Positions 11,965 to 22,677 of a stretch of 64,000 bases of DNA are shown one piece after another. The stretch comes from Persicaria tinctoria. Taxonomy: Eukaryota > Streptophyta > Magnoliopsida > Caryophyllales > Polygonaceae. Each line of letters opens with the position of its first letter. Positions within the stretch are counted from its first letter, which is position 1. Both the position numbers and the translations under genes were made by a program. The stretch is from assembly GCA_037127255.1 (NCBI GenBank), contig JBANSL010000013.1, forward strand, positions 2,482,188 to 2,546,187, written 5' to 3'. The notes under the pieces are model-generated. The model was not told the origin of the DNA and made no database searches. It was given only the letters and a program-made list of their open reading frames with translations.

Positions 11965-13002
11965 GAAGTAACCAACTTGCTTGGAATCGGAAAGGGGGCG
12001 CCTGCCGTGGGCTAACATGCCTCTCCCCATCTAGTTGGATCAGCAAAGGGGTGTGGTCCGAGTGGGACGATGAGAGGTGTCAGATTAAGGTATCCGGGAA
12101 CCGTTCATGCCATTCGCTGTTACACAGACCTCTTTCCAGCCTTGCCATTACCCTGGTTTCGACCTCCATGCCTCTCCACCAAGTGTAGGGTACCCCGGTG
12201 AATCCGATATCCATTAGCTGGAGGTTCTCCACTTTCCTTCTAAAGGAATCGGAGGAACGGTTGGAACTAATCGAAGAACGTGTCCGCTCCTGCTCGTCCC
12301 ATGTTGCATTGAAGTCTCCCGCCAACAGCCACGACAGCGAGTTCCTGGTTGCGAACTCTTCCAGAGAGCACCATAACCCATCTCGACCAGCCAACCGAGG
12401 AGCCGCGTAGATGGCTGAGAGGATCCAAGGCTCGGCGCCCAGCCGGGTGATCTCTGTCGTAATGTGCTGGGGGTGGGAGACCAAGACTTCTACATGAACA
12501 ATGTCAGTTCGCCAAAGGAGCCAGATCCCCCCGGCAAACCCATCAGCTTCGACTCTTTCGATACCATCAAAACCAATACGCCTACAGACACGATCCGCTT
12601 GTTCACCACTAATCCTTGGTTCAACTAACGCCACCACGCTCGGATTGTGCATCCTTACAATGTCCCTTAGAGCAATGAGGAAAGCCTCGTTGCCTGCCCC
12701 GTAGACGTTCCACACCAAGATGCTAAGGTTTCTTAACATATTTAAACAATGGTTAATAAAGAACCATCTATGTTCATCAAGATACGGCATCACCTGATCG
12801 CCTTGGTCCAGGGCATCAGTTAGACTTTGGGGCATCCTTACCCTGCATAGTAAGAGGCTGACTTCGGTGATCACCGGGAGGAAATCCACCCACATTCGGT
12901 TCGCAATTCTCGGCCCCTGTGCTAGAACTGGACCCGTCCGGTGGTTTGAAAGTAGAAAACTTTTCCTGGTGTGAACCTGCACCCTTTCTACCATTGTTTT
13001 CT

Positions 13003-14744
13003 TCAGATAAAACCCCCCACCGCTGGCTGTTTAGGGAAGCTCTGTTTTGGACCTGACGGAGAAACTTTCTTTGAAGGGTGCGATTGAGTCCCCGCGGTTT
13101 TGGTTTCTTTGAACTTCGAGTGACTGGTCGGTGGAATGGTTGTATTTGGTTTGTAACAGGCGTCAGAATGCTTTCTAGGTTTCGTATGAGAGGCCGAAGA
13201 AGTGTTTGGGTTAGGGTTCATAGGAGGGACGTCATTGAGCTTGTCCGAGCTATGTGTGGGTGGCTTTGGGCTATCTCATGGCTGAGAGGCTTCGAATGGG
13301 CATGTTGGGACGTTTGTGGGCCTCGGACTCTTGGGGGTGATGATATCCGCGGGATTCGGTGGCTTCGAGTTTCCTTCTCCAGAAAGATTTGTTTCAGCGG
13401 GAGAGATATCCTCCTGATTTTCTGTGATCACACCCGCCATATCTTCCTTCTCCATGATTAGCGCGTCGTAACGACCGGGCGTTTCTACCGAAAATTCCTC
13501 CGGCCTAACTCTGGTGCTATCTTCAGTCCCAGCCATCTCCGGACCGGAATCCTTCACCGGAGAATGACCCCCTGCTCCGACTCTGGTGGAACATCTGTCT
13601 CTTCTGACGCCGGTTTCGTCACAGTCTTTCTGTCCGAACTTGACGAGACTCCAACCCTTCTTCTGTTATTCCGCTTGACCTGCATCCAATCCCCGTGTGC
13701 TTCCTTCTCTACCCTGGAGCGTCTTTCCGCAGAGTTCTCCATGTGTTGCTGCACCTTCGGAGACGAGGCATTAGCTCGATCATAGTTTTCAGCCGAATGC
13801 CCAGCTCTTCCACAACTAAAGCAGATCATACGAATCCCTTCATATTGAATAGGCCAAACTTTCCCATTAAGCTTGAATTTCGAGAGTAGCGGTTTGCTCA
13901 AATCTACTTCGACACTAAGCCTAGCATATCTACCTCGGTCTGCAGATGCTGTCGTGTTATCCACTCTTCTAACTTTCCCAATCTTACTCCCAATTCTGTG
14001 TAGCAACCGAGGATGAAAGTACTCGATATGGAGGTTGGGAATTCTGACCCAGACCATCAGAGTCTTGATCTCTTCAATCTCAGCATCAAACCTCAGGACC
14101 CATTCACGGATTGCTAGGTAGGTATCACCTATCATCCATGGATCTTCGAGCACCACGTGATCGTAGTCCGCTTGGTTCATGAATCGGGCAATATAGAAGT
14201 CGTTTCCAAGGTCGACAAGCGTGAAAGACGCTTTCAGTCCCCATTTTTGCGAAAGTCGCCTATGGAGTTGCATGTAGCCAGGACCCTTATCGAACAATTT
14301 GATAATCAAAGTGTTTTCCCGAGGCTTCCTAAGCGCAAGCTTCTCCGCTTTGTTCAGCACTATTGTCGGGCACAAAGGGTCATCTTCCTCTGGTAGTATG
14401 TCATCATCCGTCCTGTATCCGTCTCCCTCTCGCCCTTCTTGGAAGATCGGATTGGAATGGGACAACCTGAAGCCTCCCACCCCAGCGCCATTCACCAGCT
14501 TGTCTTTGTAGTTGGAATTCACCGGCGATTGTTGGCCGACCACCGTTTGCAGTTCTGGGAATTGGTCCATAGATAGGTTCCCGGTCTGGTTATCCGAATC
14601 TGTAACCCCTATCACATCATTAGTGAGAGGTCCCCGGTGATCGTCCTGTTGGCTATCTGTATTGGGCGAAGATTTGTCCGGTGGCTCTCCGGTCGGACCG
14701 GAGATAGTGTGCCGCTCAGGGCTCTTGGATCGCTCTCTTCCCAT
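13003..14744 (-). pseudogene. LINE ORF1 (gag-like, DUF4283 and zinc knuckle), broken
   Basis: This encodes the RNA-binding ORF1 protein of the LINE. The first ATG is at 14744; an earlier GTG in the same frame is not needed. The N-terminal third is polar. It is followed by a DUF4283-like domain (LIIKLFDKGPGYMQLHRRL ... YIARFMNQADYDHVVLEDPW). The zinc knuckle reads CFSCGRAGHSAENY, in which the fourth zinc ligand is Tyr instead of Cys. The frame stops at 13554. Coding-like sequence continues in another frame to 13276, then to 13003, so a frameshift and at least one further break are present. ORF1 ends about 8 bases before the ORF2 ATG. Confidence 0.85.
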
Positions 14745-14773
14745 CTTCGCTCTCACTCAAACTTATGATTGCT

Positions 14774-15092
14774 ATAAAATGAGGAGAAACTCAAGTCCCA
14801 AACCATATTATAATTTGAAGGCAAGTTATTTCAAATTACATACAAATACTACTCTAGTTAGATAATCATTTTACTTTTTAATACGTTTTTCAAAATGTTA
14901 AAAATGGCATAAAATAATAATTTTTTTATTTTATATAGTTCATCTATTATCGAACGTAGAAAATAGTGAGTTTGTTTACAACAATTTGGCGCCCCAAACA
15001 GAGCCTAAAGAAGTAAAGAGCCACACAGCATAAACAGATAGGACTTTCACAGGTCACCAATAGTTCGATCGTGGGGAAAGGAACGAACTCAG
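14774..15092 (+). promoter_or_regulatory. upstream region of the plastid protein gene
   Basis: About 320 bp between the LINE and the next ATG. It is AT-rich to 14990 and then more mixed, consistent with a promoter and 5' UTR. No clear TATA box. The LINE insertion therefore sits just upstream of this promoter. Confidence 0.35.
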
Positions 15093-15964
15093 ATGGCAAT
15101 CAGCTTCAAATCTCCGGTCTCTATTGGTGCTCCGATCTCCCTCTCCTCCCCTCTCCGTTCATCGCTGTTTCCTCCCACCGCCCGGATTTTCTTCCGTGGA
15201 AGAACCCCCGCAGAAATCAATGGCATTAGCAGAGGCAAGTGCGGAAAGAGAATCGCATCAGGAGGACGGATTCGGTGCGGCTTGCTTCCGGTGGACCCCT
15301 GGTCTCCCACCATTGATTCCCAGAGTGTAGCTTCTCAGCTCTTCGCTTTCTCCCTCTTCCCGTACCTCGGTTTCCTGTATTTCATCAGCAGGGTTAAGGC
15401 CGCTCCCAAGCTCACCCTCTTCGGCTTCTACTTCTTGCTCGCGTTCGTCGGTGCTACCAGTGAGCTTCTTATTCGAATTGTTCCTTTCGTTAGCGTAATT
15501 TTTCCATTTGAGCGGAGATTAGGTGTAGAGAATTTCAAGTTTCCTGGAAAATTAGGGTTTTGTTCTATCCAATTGAGATGAAGCATTAATGAGGATTTGA
15601 TCGATTTCATCAGTTGTTGATACTTCGATGAAGTGCAAATTGAATATAGCTTTGATTCCTACTGACAATTTCATGTTTGATTTTGCCTCCGTGTGTTGTG
15701 TTTGAGCAGTACCTGCTGGTATTTATGGTAAGCTGGCACTTTTATCATCTGTTATCCTGTAAGAGTCGAATCACATTTTCTTAGGGCACTCTATAACTAC
15801 TAACTAGCTTCCGTGATCTGATTTTGATCACAGCAAAAGTGCACTATGGGACTTCATTGTCGAACGTGGATTGGTTACATGGTGGAGCCGAGTCATTACT
15901 CACACTGTCCAACTTGTTTGTTATCTTGGGGCTCAGGGAAGCTCTAAGGAAATCTGGGGAGTGA
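15093..15964 (+). CDS. DUF3593-like chloroplast membrane protein
   Basis: Three exons are read: 15093-15459, 15710-15727 (an 18-nt micro-exon) and 15834-15964. They give 171 residues. The N-terminal 50-60 residues are Ser/Arg-rich with few acidic residues, like a plastid transit peptide. The mature part has hydrophobic segments near residues 83-102 (FSLFPYLGFLYFISRV) and 108-130 (LTLFGFYFLLAFVGATIPAG). The end contains YGTSLSNVDWLHGGAES and LREALRK. From memory this pattern fits the cyanobacteria-plant DUF3593 family, whose function I do not know; a plastid membrane location is inferred. The micro-exon is supported by phase and by the continuous motif it restores. Confidence 0.8.
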
Positions 15965-16759
15965 GCATTGAATCGACTGATTTCATTCACGCGTCCAATG
16001 AAGTATCTTTTCATTTAAATGTGTCCATTTATCGAATCTTCATTGTTGTTACCCTCTGGCTGCTATCTCTGATCTATCTCTTGATCTATCTGGAGTTGAT
16101 TTTAGATTGCTTCTACATTGTAAGTTCAACTTGACGCTGTAGGGTATTCAGATTGTGAATACGTATAATTTCTTGTCACCAACTTGTCAAGCTATCTGAA
16201 TTCTGTAGTAGTATACATCCTTATTTTTGTTCATTTGGTTGCACAAAATTACCCATGTATAGGTATATGACGTTCTTCATTTCTCTTACTCCGTACTATT
16301 TTTCTTACAGAGTTCCGGTATGGTGTTCATCTTTGGATATTTTCCTTGGATTTGTGGCTGTTAACTGTATCTTTTCTAATTTTTGGATTTCTGATCATAC
16401 ATCTACATTGCTTTCATAATGCATATCCATTTACAATGACAACAACTACATGCTTGATTGTAATTAGGGCCTTGATGCCTTTTCGAGAACATAGGAAGAA
16501 AAAAAAACAGTAAGAGAAGAATTCCTCATCATCCTGATCTGCTAGGGTGTTACATCCCTCTTTTTCAGAATTTGGGAAACAAAAAATGAATGCTTGACTC
16601 TAGTAAACAAGCTCGTTTTGAGCTTTGTCTTCTTTACTACTCCGTATGTCACATCAACTGAACAGTATTTTTGCTACTCTACGTAATGAATGTATTAACG
16701 CAGTTGTGATCCCTTTTTTACTTTCTATCTGAGAGGATTGATCTTTTTCAAAGGAGAGA
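15965..16759. other. 3' flanks of two convergent genes
   Basis: Holds the 3' UTR of the DUF3593-like gene and the downstream end of the minus-strand WRKY gene. No further gene recognised. Confidence 0.45.
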
Positions 16760-18111
16760 TCACAGGTTGTTGAAGGGGAGATTTGTGCTGAAGTTCCATG
16801 TACCAAGCAGCAAATCCTCTTCAATGGCTGGGGAATTGGCTGTCGAGATGTTGGCTGAGAGTATCTCAGCAATATCACTTTCTAAGTTGGGTTCTTGGTG
16901 CTGAAAACTGGCAAAGGTATCAGTCACACATGGAGACATTGAGAAGTAATTAGAACTGGATGTGGATGGAGAAATAAGCGGCGAGGAAAAGCTTCCACAG
17001 ATGTTGTCTGTGTTGTCGATGGAAGATGGTGGGAAATGTGGGGTTTCACTGATGAAGGAACCAAATCCTGGCCAAGAGAAGGAGAAACTATCTATGTTTT
17101 GTCCATTGGCAATGGGCGCATCTAGAAAGCTTAAAGAAGTGTTGGAGTCTTGTTGGTATTCCATGTTCAGAAGGCCATCATCTGGTTCAGCCTTTTGTTT
17201 TCCTAGCAACGCGGTTGCTGACTTGGACCGATAATCTACACCACACGTGTGCTTTCCTTTGTATGTGACGTCAAACACAGTGGGGTCCTTATCTGATTTT
17301 TGGACCTGCTTTGTGGCCCAGCAATCGTATGCATTTCGGTGGGTGCACCTATAGTAACTCCTGCAGGATATTAAACACATACGGTTAGAGCACAGCCCAA
17401 CCTCTTGTAAGGTTAGTTGTTTTCTGATTCTTATGTTGCTTATGCATTGTTTGGTTATAAAATGTTGGAATTCAGAGCAGATCATGTATTTGATTTTATT
17501 TCACTTCACTGGATATCATTAGACAGCTCAGATTCCTCACCTAGGATGCTTAGCTCCGAGGATATCTTTCTGCCCATACTTTCTCCAGCTATAGTTGTCA
17601 GCTGGTGGGCCTTCAGGGTTCGTACCGCAGCTCACTTTCACATGTTCGGTCCATGTAGACGCTGCTTTCCTGCATAATTTTTTTGGCCGTTAAGATCTTA
17701 GACAGTCATGATTATTCGTTGTTCTTAGAGAACCCATCATAATCATCAGTGTGCAAATGCATATAGTATATACCTCTTCTTTGACTTTTCTTTGCCATCC
17801 TGATAAGTGTTGTTGAACCCGGCCTGCAGATCGTCACTCTTGGGACTTCCCATGGTGGAAGCCGGAGAGCTGGGGATGACAGACAATGACACAGGCAACA
17901 GTTGATGTGGCTGTTCCGAGGCCCCACCCCATCCTAGGATGAGAAGAGCCTTGTCATACGACGAAACAATCTGCTGCAGAAGCATCTCTTTGGTTTGAAC
18001 AGAATACTCCGGACCCATGTGAGCCTTGAGCTGTTTAGCCAGCTCCATCCCCTGCGTCAGCTCGTTGATTAGCGAGGATTGCCCACAGCTGTGATAACCA
18101 TGGATTTCCAT
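16760..18111 (-). CDS. group III WRKY transcription factor
   Basis: A DNA-binding protein that recognises W-boxes (TTGAC). Three exons on the minus strand, 18111-17774, 17669-17541 and 17360-16760, give 355 residues. The ATG at 18111 (MEIHGYHSCGQSS) is preferred over the upstream in-frame start. The N-terminal region has a helical, coiled-coil-like stretch (LINELTQGMELAKQLKAHMG). A basic patch (KEKSKKRKAAS) precedes WRKYGQK at residues 141-147. The zinc finger is C-X7-C-X23-H-X-C (CTHRNAYDC ... HTC), diagnostic of group III (the WRKY30/41/53/46/70 class). The conserved intron falls inside the WRKY domain after HPR. The acidic, Ser-rich C-terminus resembles an activation region. In Arabidopsis this group acts in defence and senescence; that role is inferred here. 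Confidence 0.93.
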
Positions 18112-18385
18112 TTTTTTTGGTTTTACCAATTTTCTAGAGCATGAAATTACTGTACCCTGATGAGGTCTGTGATTGCAGCAGATGGTTTGGCAATTTTGTT
18201 ATCTGGGCAATCGAGGATGTTCGAAATCAAGGTGATTTGAGATGCTGGGAGAGTGAAAGGGGATTTTAACTTCCAGTTGGATAAGAGATCTGTTTGTTTT
18301 TGAGGTAGTTGTGTTGGTTGGTTTGTTGGGTTTAGGGTTTTGCTTTTGAGAGATTCTTGCTGATGTAGGAGAATGGAGTTTTTGC

Positions 18386-18395
18386 TATATATAAG
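18386..18395 (-). promoter_or_regulatory. TATA box of the WRKY gene
   Basis: Minus strand reads TTATATATAG, about 280 bp upstream of the ATG, implying a 5' UTR of roughly 245 nt. Confidence 0.55.
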
Positions 18396-18416
18396 CACTT
18401 CTGAAGTTCTGATGTG

Positions 18417-18419
<3 letters not shown>

Positions 18420-18455
<36 letters not shown>
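18420..18455. repeat. (GA)n microsatellite in the WRKY promoter
   Basis: About 17 GA units directly upstream of the TATA box on the gene's strand. GA/CT tracts near plant core promoters are common and can bind GAGA-type (BBR/BPC) factors. Confidence 0.85.
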
Positions 18456-18458
<3 letters not shown>

Positions 18459-18461
18459 CAA
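18456..18461 (-). promoter_or_regulatory. W-box upstream of the WRKY gene
   Basis: Minus strand TTGACC about 60 bp upstream of the TATA box. A second TTGACC lies at 18570-18575 (+) and TTGACT at 18805-18810 (+). They suggest auto- or cross-regulation by WRKY proteins. Confidence 0.4.
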
Positions 18462-19142
18462 AGTTTTGATTGGTAAGAAACCGAGTTATTATCAGGAAAG
18501 GGATTTGAATTGGTCTAAATTGAAAAAAAAAAGGCACAAAGGGAAATTCAGTGGTGGTATCACTATTGCTTGACCAATTCAAAATGCCATTATTCATTTT
18601 TTTTTAGTTTGGACTTTGGAGTATGCTAGGAACAAATAAAACTTATTTTTTAATTTTTTTGAGGTTTCTTTATATTATCGGAGTATTTTAACTGATTTAC
18701 AGATATAATAATAAAAACATTTTAAACTTAATTATTGCATAATTCTGATGGGAAAATAAAAAATGTAAGAACTAAAAAGGTATTTTTAATCTGTTGGAGC
18801 TCATTTGACTGACAAACAAAAATTCAACACAATGTAAGATCCCATTTAACATATACATTCAATTATATTTTTTTCCTGATAGAAAAAAAAACAAATTTAA
18901 TTAAAATACTTCAATATTTGGAACTGGGTAAGAAAAAAATATCTCTAGCTTTTACGATAATAATAATGTCATTTTGACTATTTCTAATCGGATTTTTTTT
19001 ATTAAAAAAGAAAAGAAAAGAGAGAGAGATACTTTGTACAAGTTTTTAAATTTCTCCAAATTCACTTATATAAAGTGCGATTTTTTAAAAATTCATGAAA
19101 AATAGCTTCTTAAACTTCCTAATTCCACACAAACCCATATAT
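18462..19142. other. AT-rich WRKY upstream sequence
   Basis: Contains the further W-box cores noted above. No gene or bounded element was recognised before the Mutator-like insertion. Confidence 0.4.
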
Positions 19143-19149
19143 TTAATTA

Positions 19150-19538
19150 ACGGAAATTTCGCGAGGTGCCCCTGAGGTATTGCAATTTTCGCGAGATATA
19201 CAACTCTTTTGCATATTTCGCGTGGTACCCCTGAGGTTTTAATTCATTTCGCGTCGTGCCCTCGGGGTTAAATTTTAACAGAGTTTGTGAACTCCGTTAC
19301 TTTTGGAATTAAAAAAAAAAGAACGAGCGAAGAGAGAGAGAGCAAGAAGCTTGCGCGAGAGAGAGAGCACGACGAGGCAGGTGAGGACGACGAGAGAGCA
19401 CGCCGGTGAGGACGAAAGGGGATGCCACCTGAAAATCTCGATGAGGGACAGATGCGAGGAGGGAGACGGTCGGCATCGCGTCGGCGACTATTCTAGGTAA
19501 GTCTCCGTTCTTACTTTTGACTGTAGGAATTTAGGGTT
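19150..19538 (+). repeat. MULE left terminal inverted repeat
   Basis: Includes CpG-containing CGCGA motifs, a purine-rich GAGAGAGAGAGC stretch, and a splice-donor-like CTAGGTAAGTCT near 19494-19505. The match to the right TIR continues into TAGGAATTTAGGGTT. Confidence 0.75.
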
Positions 19539-20643
19539 AGAGATTTAGGGTTTTTCAATTTAGGATTTTTGAGTTGGATTGTAGTTTTATAATCTTCCCA
19601 TTGAAGTTTGGGGGTTGAATTTTCCAATTGAGGTTTGCGGGGTTTGCTGAAGCCCCTTTGGGATTTTTTTTTTTAAAAATTGTAACTGTGATGATAATGT
19701 AAGGGGTCTAAAGGAATATTAGAAGTTTAATCAAAGAAGTTCCTTGTGCCTTAGCGGAAATCTTGGCTTTACCACTGATGACCATCACATCCCCAATCCA
19801 TGAATGCTTACGTTGCAGGTTTCCACAAGTGGGGTTTGCTGTTCTTGTCTGATGTTGGGCATTTCATTCGTCTCGTAGGTTCTTTCCGGTGAATTCTTTC
19901 CTTGTTTGCTGTCTGTTTTCAGCAACACTTGATGTATTCGATTATGCAATTTACCAGGATCATGTTTTGTTTGAAGGATTCAGTCCCTATTTGGCACTCA
20001 TAGGCCTCTTGGTGAACATTCTGAACTGCATTGGTTCTATTCTTAATTTGTATGCTAGTTCATGTTAAGCTGTCATTACACTCTTTATTGTTTGGTAAAA
20101 TTGGTTTTAGTTTCCAAAGATTTATTATTTTAATGCAGATGTTTGCTACCATATTTTATCCTATAGGCATGGGAAGAATCAAATATGTTTTGATCGCTGA
20201 GGTACAAAATGATCAGCCTCTTTTCATCTCTGCATCCCATACATTTATTGGAATTAAATGATATATTTGTGTATGATATGATTTTTGTATTCACATAGTC
20301 TGTTTCGTCTAACTTCACTCTTTGTCTTCCATTGATGTGCTTCAAGATCAATATCATTATCGCCGTATACATATCTTTGGATTCGGATTTTATATATATG
20401 CAGGAAGAAACTGGCCTGGAAGAAAATCTATTAGCTTTTGCTAATTGTTTGAACTTCTCAGTGCATGATTAAAAAATATTGTAAGGCATGTACTGGACAT
20501 TTATTTGAAAATGAAATTCTATTAGCTTTTGCTAAAGCAAATAAATTCCCTTGTCAAACTACTGCTCAAATTTCGACCAAACAAAAAAATACTCTAAAAT
20601 TGACAAACAAAATTCTATGTCAAACTATTGAACATTTATTTTA

Positions 20644-20713
20644 AGCCTTTTAGCTCAAATGTTAGAGCAATATGCTTAGGCATAAAGATGTGGGTTCGAA
20701 TCCCACAAAGGCT
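20644..20713 (+). ncRNA. tRNA-like sequence (degenerate, inside the MULE)
   Basis: A 70-nt cloverleaf-like sequence. The acceptor pairs AGCCTTT with AAAGGCT (7 of 7). The D-arm is AGCTCAAATGTTAGAGC and the T-arm is GTGGG-TTCGAAT-CCCAC. The anticodon arm TATGC-TTAG-GCATA has only a 4-nt loop, so it cannot be a normal tRNA. An inverted relative lies at 21014-21083. It could be a SINE head or a tRNA pseudogene. Confidence 0.6.
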
Positions 20714-21013
20714 ATCTAACTAAGAACACGGTTGTTATGAAAATATGAGTTATTAGATAATATTGAGGACTAATAAGATGTTAAGTGTGTAGACCCCTTC
20801 TTACAGATTATTAGTGTGTTGTAAACCCTTTCTTTGCTACAAAATAAAGCCTAAATCCATTCAGAACACATAAAGCTATAGCAGAAAACACACATCCTCA
20901 TCAATTTCAGTTACAAACCTTTACAAACATCTAGCTATCAATAACCCCCCAAAATTATTAGTATTTAACAACCCTTAAATTACTTAGTAATGGTTAATGA
21001 ATTCAATTCAATT

Positions 21014-21083
21014 AGCCTATGTGAGATTCGAACCCACATTTTTGTGCCTAAGCACATCGCTCTCCCATTTGAGCTAATAGGCT
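21014..21083 (-). ncRNA. tRNA-like sequence, inverted partner
   Basis: Also 70 nt, on the minus strand. The acceptor pairs AGCCTAT with ATAGGCT, the D-arm is AGCTCAAATGGGAGAGC, and the T-arm is GTGGG-TTCGAAT-CTCAC. The shortened anticodon arm is TGTGC-TTAG-GCACA. It differs from the plus-strand copy at both partners of one acceptor pair and of one anticodon-stem pair, so pairing is kept. Confidence 0.6.
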
Positions 21084-22561
21084 AAAATTATTTGATGACA
21101 AAAGATAAGCCTATTTTTCTTACCAAGGAACAAAATTGAACACTTTGTTTGAAGCCTTCAACTAGGAACAAACCAAAACACGGTAGCAATATATGTGTAT
21201 TATTTCCAATAAGAAGAGTGCAAAGCAAAAGATGTTTGATATCATGCTACATCACTACCACTGGGAAGATTTTGGTTGTTTGATTCATGGTCAGGAAATA
21301 AACATGGAACATATAAATGTAATCACAAGTAAATGACACATTTCCACTTCCACCCATTAAATCCCAATTCATATTGAAAAATAAATGCTCTAAGAATTAC
21401 TGATTCAGGGTGTTTTTTACTTCCAACTCCATCCACCGGCTAGCTTCAAGATCTTTTCCATTAAATAAAACCATTCTGTTTAACCCAACTATGAAAGTAA
21501 AATGAATAGTGAGATATTGTAAATCTCTAAAGTCAAGACTATTCTACCCTAGATAATAAGACTTTCACTTGCTACTATTAATAGGACACTAAAAACAACT
21601 TCTGAATCAGCCATAGCCAAACATTATACATATGCTTAATAACTCCTAATTTCTGGAGCAGCCCCAGGTCAAGATTTTGCTATGTGTTCAATCCTAATTT
21701 CCAAGCCAGCTCCCAAGTGTACAAAGGTTTCCCATATGCATCCTGTACTGACATATTAATCAGCCCCTGGCCAAAAGTTTCATATGTACTTAATCCCACT
21801 ATCTAGATCAGCCTCTTGCCGAAAAAATATCATGCATATTTACCCTATTGTGCAACCTGTAACTCAAAAACAGCTTTCCTTTTTACACCTAGAGCAAATT
21901 GAGTAGCTTCATCATGCTCAATCATTTAGACATCCCTTGTTCAGTTGTTTGTATAATATCAGGTAACTTTCATAACAAATTGAAAAGGTCAATGAATATT
22001 ATTGTCTCGACTCACAACTATTTCCCGGGGAAAAAAAATTACAACTATACCTTGTAAAAATGTACAAAATTGACAAACAAGCACCCCAATGTATATAAAT
22101 TCGGCAGCAAAAGAAACAATTTTATGAGCTGTTCGTGGACAAAGTCCATCACCAACAACAAATGCAACCAGACTAAACAGCCTTGGAATTGAAATGTCTC
22201 ACCTTTCCCTGTTGTCTGCAGAAGAACTAATAACAGTAAACTCTAGCGGAGTATTATATATGTTTAAGTATATTGTAACATCTCTAGTGAAGAAGTAATC
22301 ACAAGACTGAGGGGTCCGTCTTATTGATCAGGGGAATATGGATATGGGTATAGTTTCTACATTTCACCCAAGAAAAATTTATTTTCCCTAAATCCCCGGT
22401 TTGAAATAGGATAATTAACAAATTCCCAGAAGTATCCCGTAATCACGCCAATAAGATCCAAAATTGCAATCACCAATAAAAAACGCTTTAGGTAAAGATT
22501 ACACAGAGACACTAGCAAAATCTAGATTCAATTTGAAGTAATTTTAAAGAAGAACGATCAC

Positions 22562-22618
22562 CTCGACAGTCCAAATGAAGAAATCAAGAGGCTCAGGAGG
22601 GCGTTTTCTGGCACTCAT
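22562..22618 (-). pseudogene. captured-exon-like segment (possible SAM-domain gene start)
   Basis: On the minus strand, ATG at 22618 opens 19 codons (MSARKRPPEPLDFFIWTVE) and ends at GAG followed by a GTGATC donor. Upstream is a possible acceptor (ACTTACAG), and further up the TIR's GTAAGT donor. A TIR-derived leader could therefore splice to this exon. The end FIWTVE resembles the start of a SAM domain (W-x-V-E-D-V-G-x-W-L), where a plant gene could have an intron. I saw no following exon. The family call rests on a short match only. Confidence 0.35.
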
Positions 22619-22677
22619 CTCCACCCAATTTGAAAATCATAAAACTGTAAGTTATCCTAAAAATCCCCAAATAAAAA

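Larger units (their letters stand above)
4937..12994 (-). pseudogene. LINE ORF2 (endonuclease-RT-RNase H), interrupted
   Basis: This is the replication polyprotein of the LINE. Translated from 12994 downwards, it has an AP-type endonuclease (ILVWNVYGAGN; VALVEPRIS; LLAGDFNATW; the SDHTPLL motif just past the first stop). Next comes reverse transcriptase (GPDGFPALFYQ; SLLNVLFKIATK; IDLEKAYD; RQGDPLSPY; FADDLILFG). A zf-RVT segment (FAYLAAHNCILSNQVRVRRQ) and an RNase H domain (LNIDGASKGNPGPAGGGG; ETDASA; RRQANASADALA) follow. A Copia element interrupts it at 8280-11964. The insert plus TSD is 3690 bp, a multiple of three, and the same frame continues on both sides. Three in-frame stops remain: TGA at 12080-12082, TAA at 8171-8173 and TAA at 6434-6436. 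Confidence 0.92.
4883..14758 (-). mobile_element. L1-type LINE with RNase H, split by a Copia element
   Basis: A non-LTR retrotransposon on the minus strand. The 15-bp TSD AAACTTATGATTGCT is perfect at 4868-4882 and 14759-14773. The poly(A) tail appears as a T run on the plus strand directly after the left TSD. The 5' end is only about 15 bp upstream of the ORF1 ATG, so the copy is full-length or nearly so. Without the inserted Copia element it is about 6.2 kb. Order from 5' to 3' is: ORF1 with DUF4283 and a zinc knuckle, then ORF2 with endonuclease, reverse transcriptase, zf-RVT and RNase H. The copy is dead by nonsense codons and insertion but structurally well preserved. Confidence 0.93.

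Noticed and set aside
20644..20713. Functional tRNA gene
   Set aside because: The anticodon loop has four bases and the spacing between the D- and T-arms is too short, so no anticodon can be read. Called tRNA-like instead.
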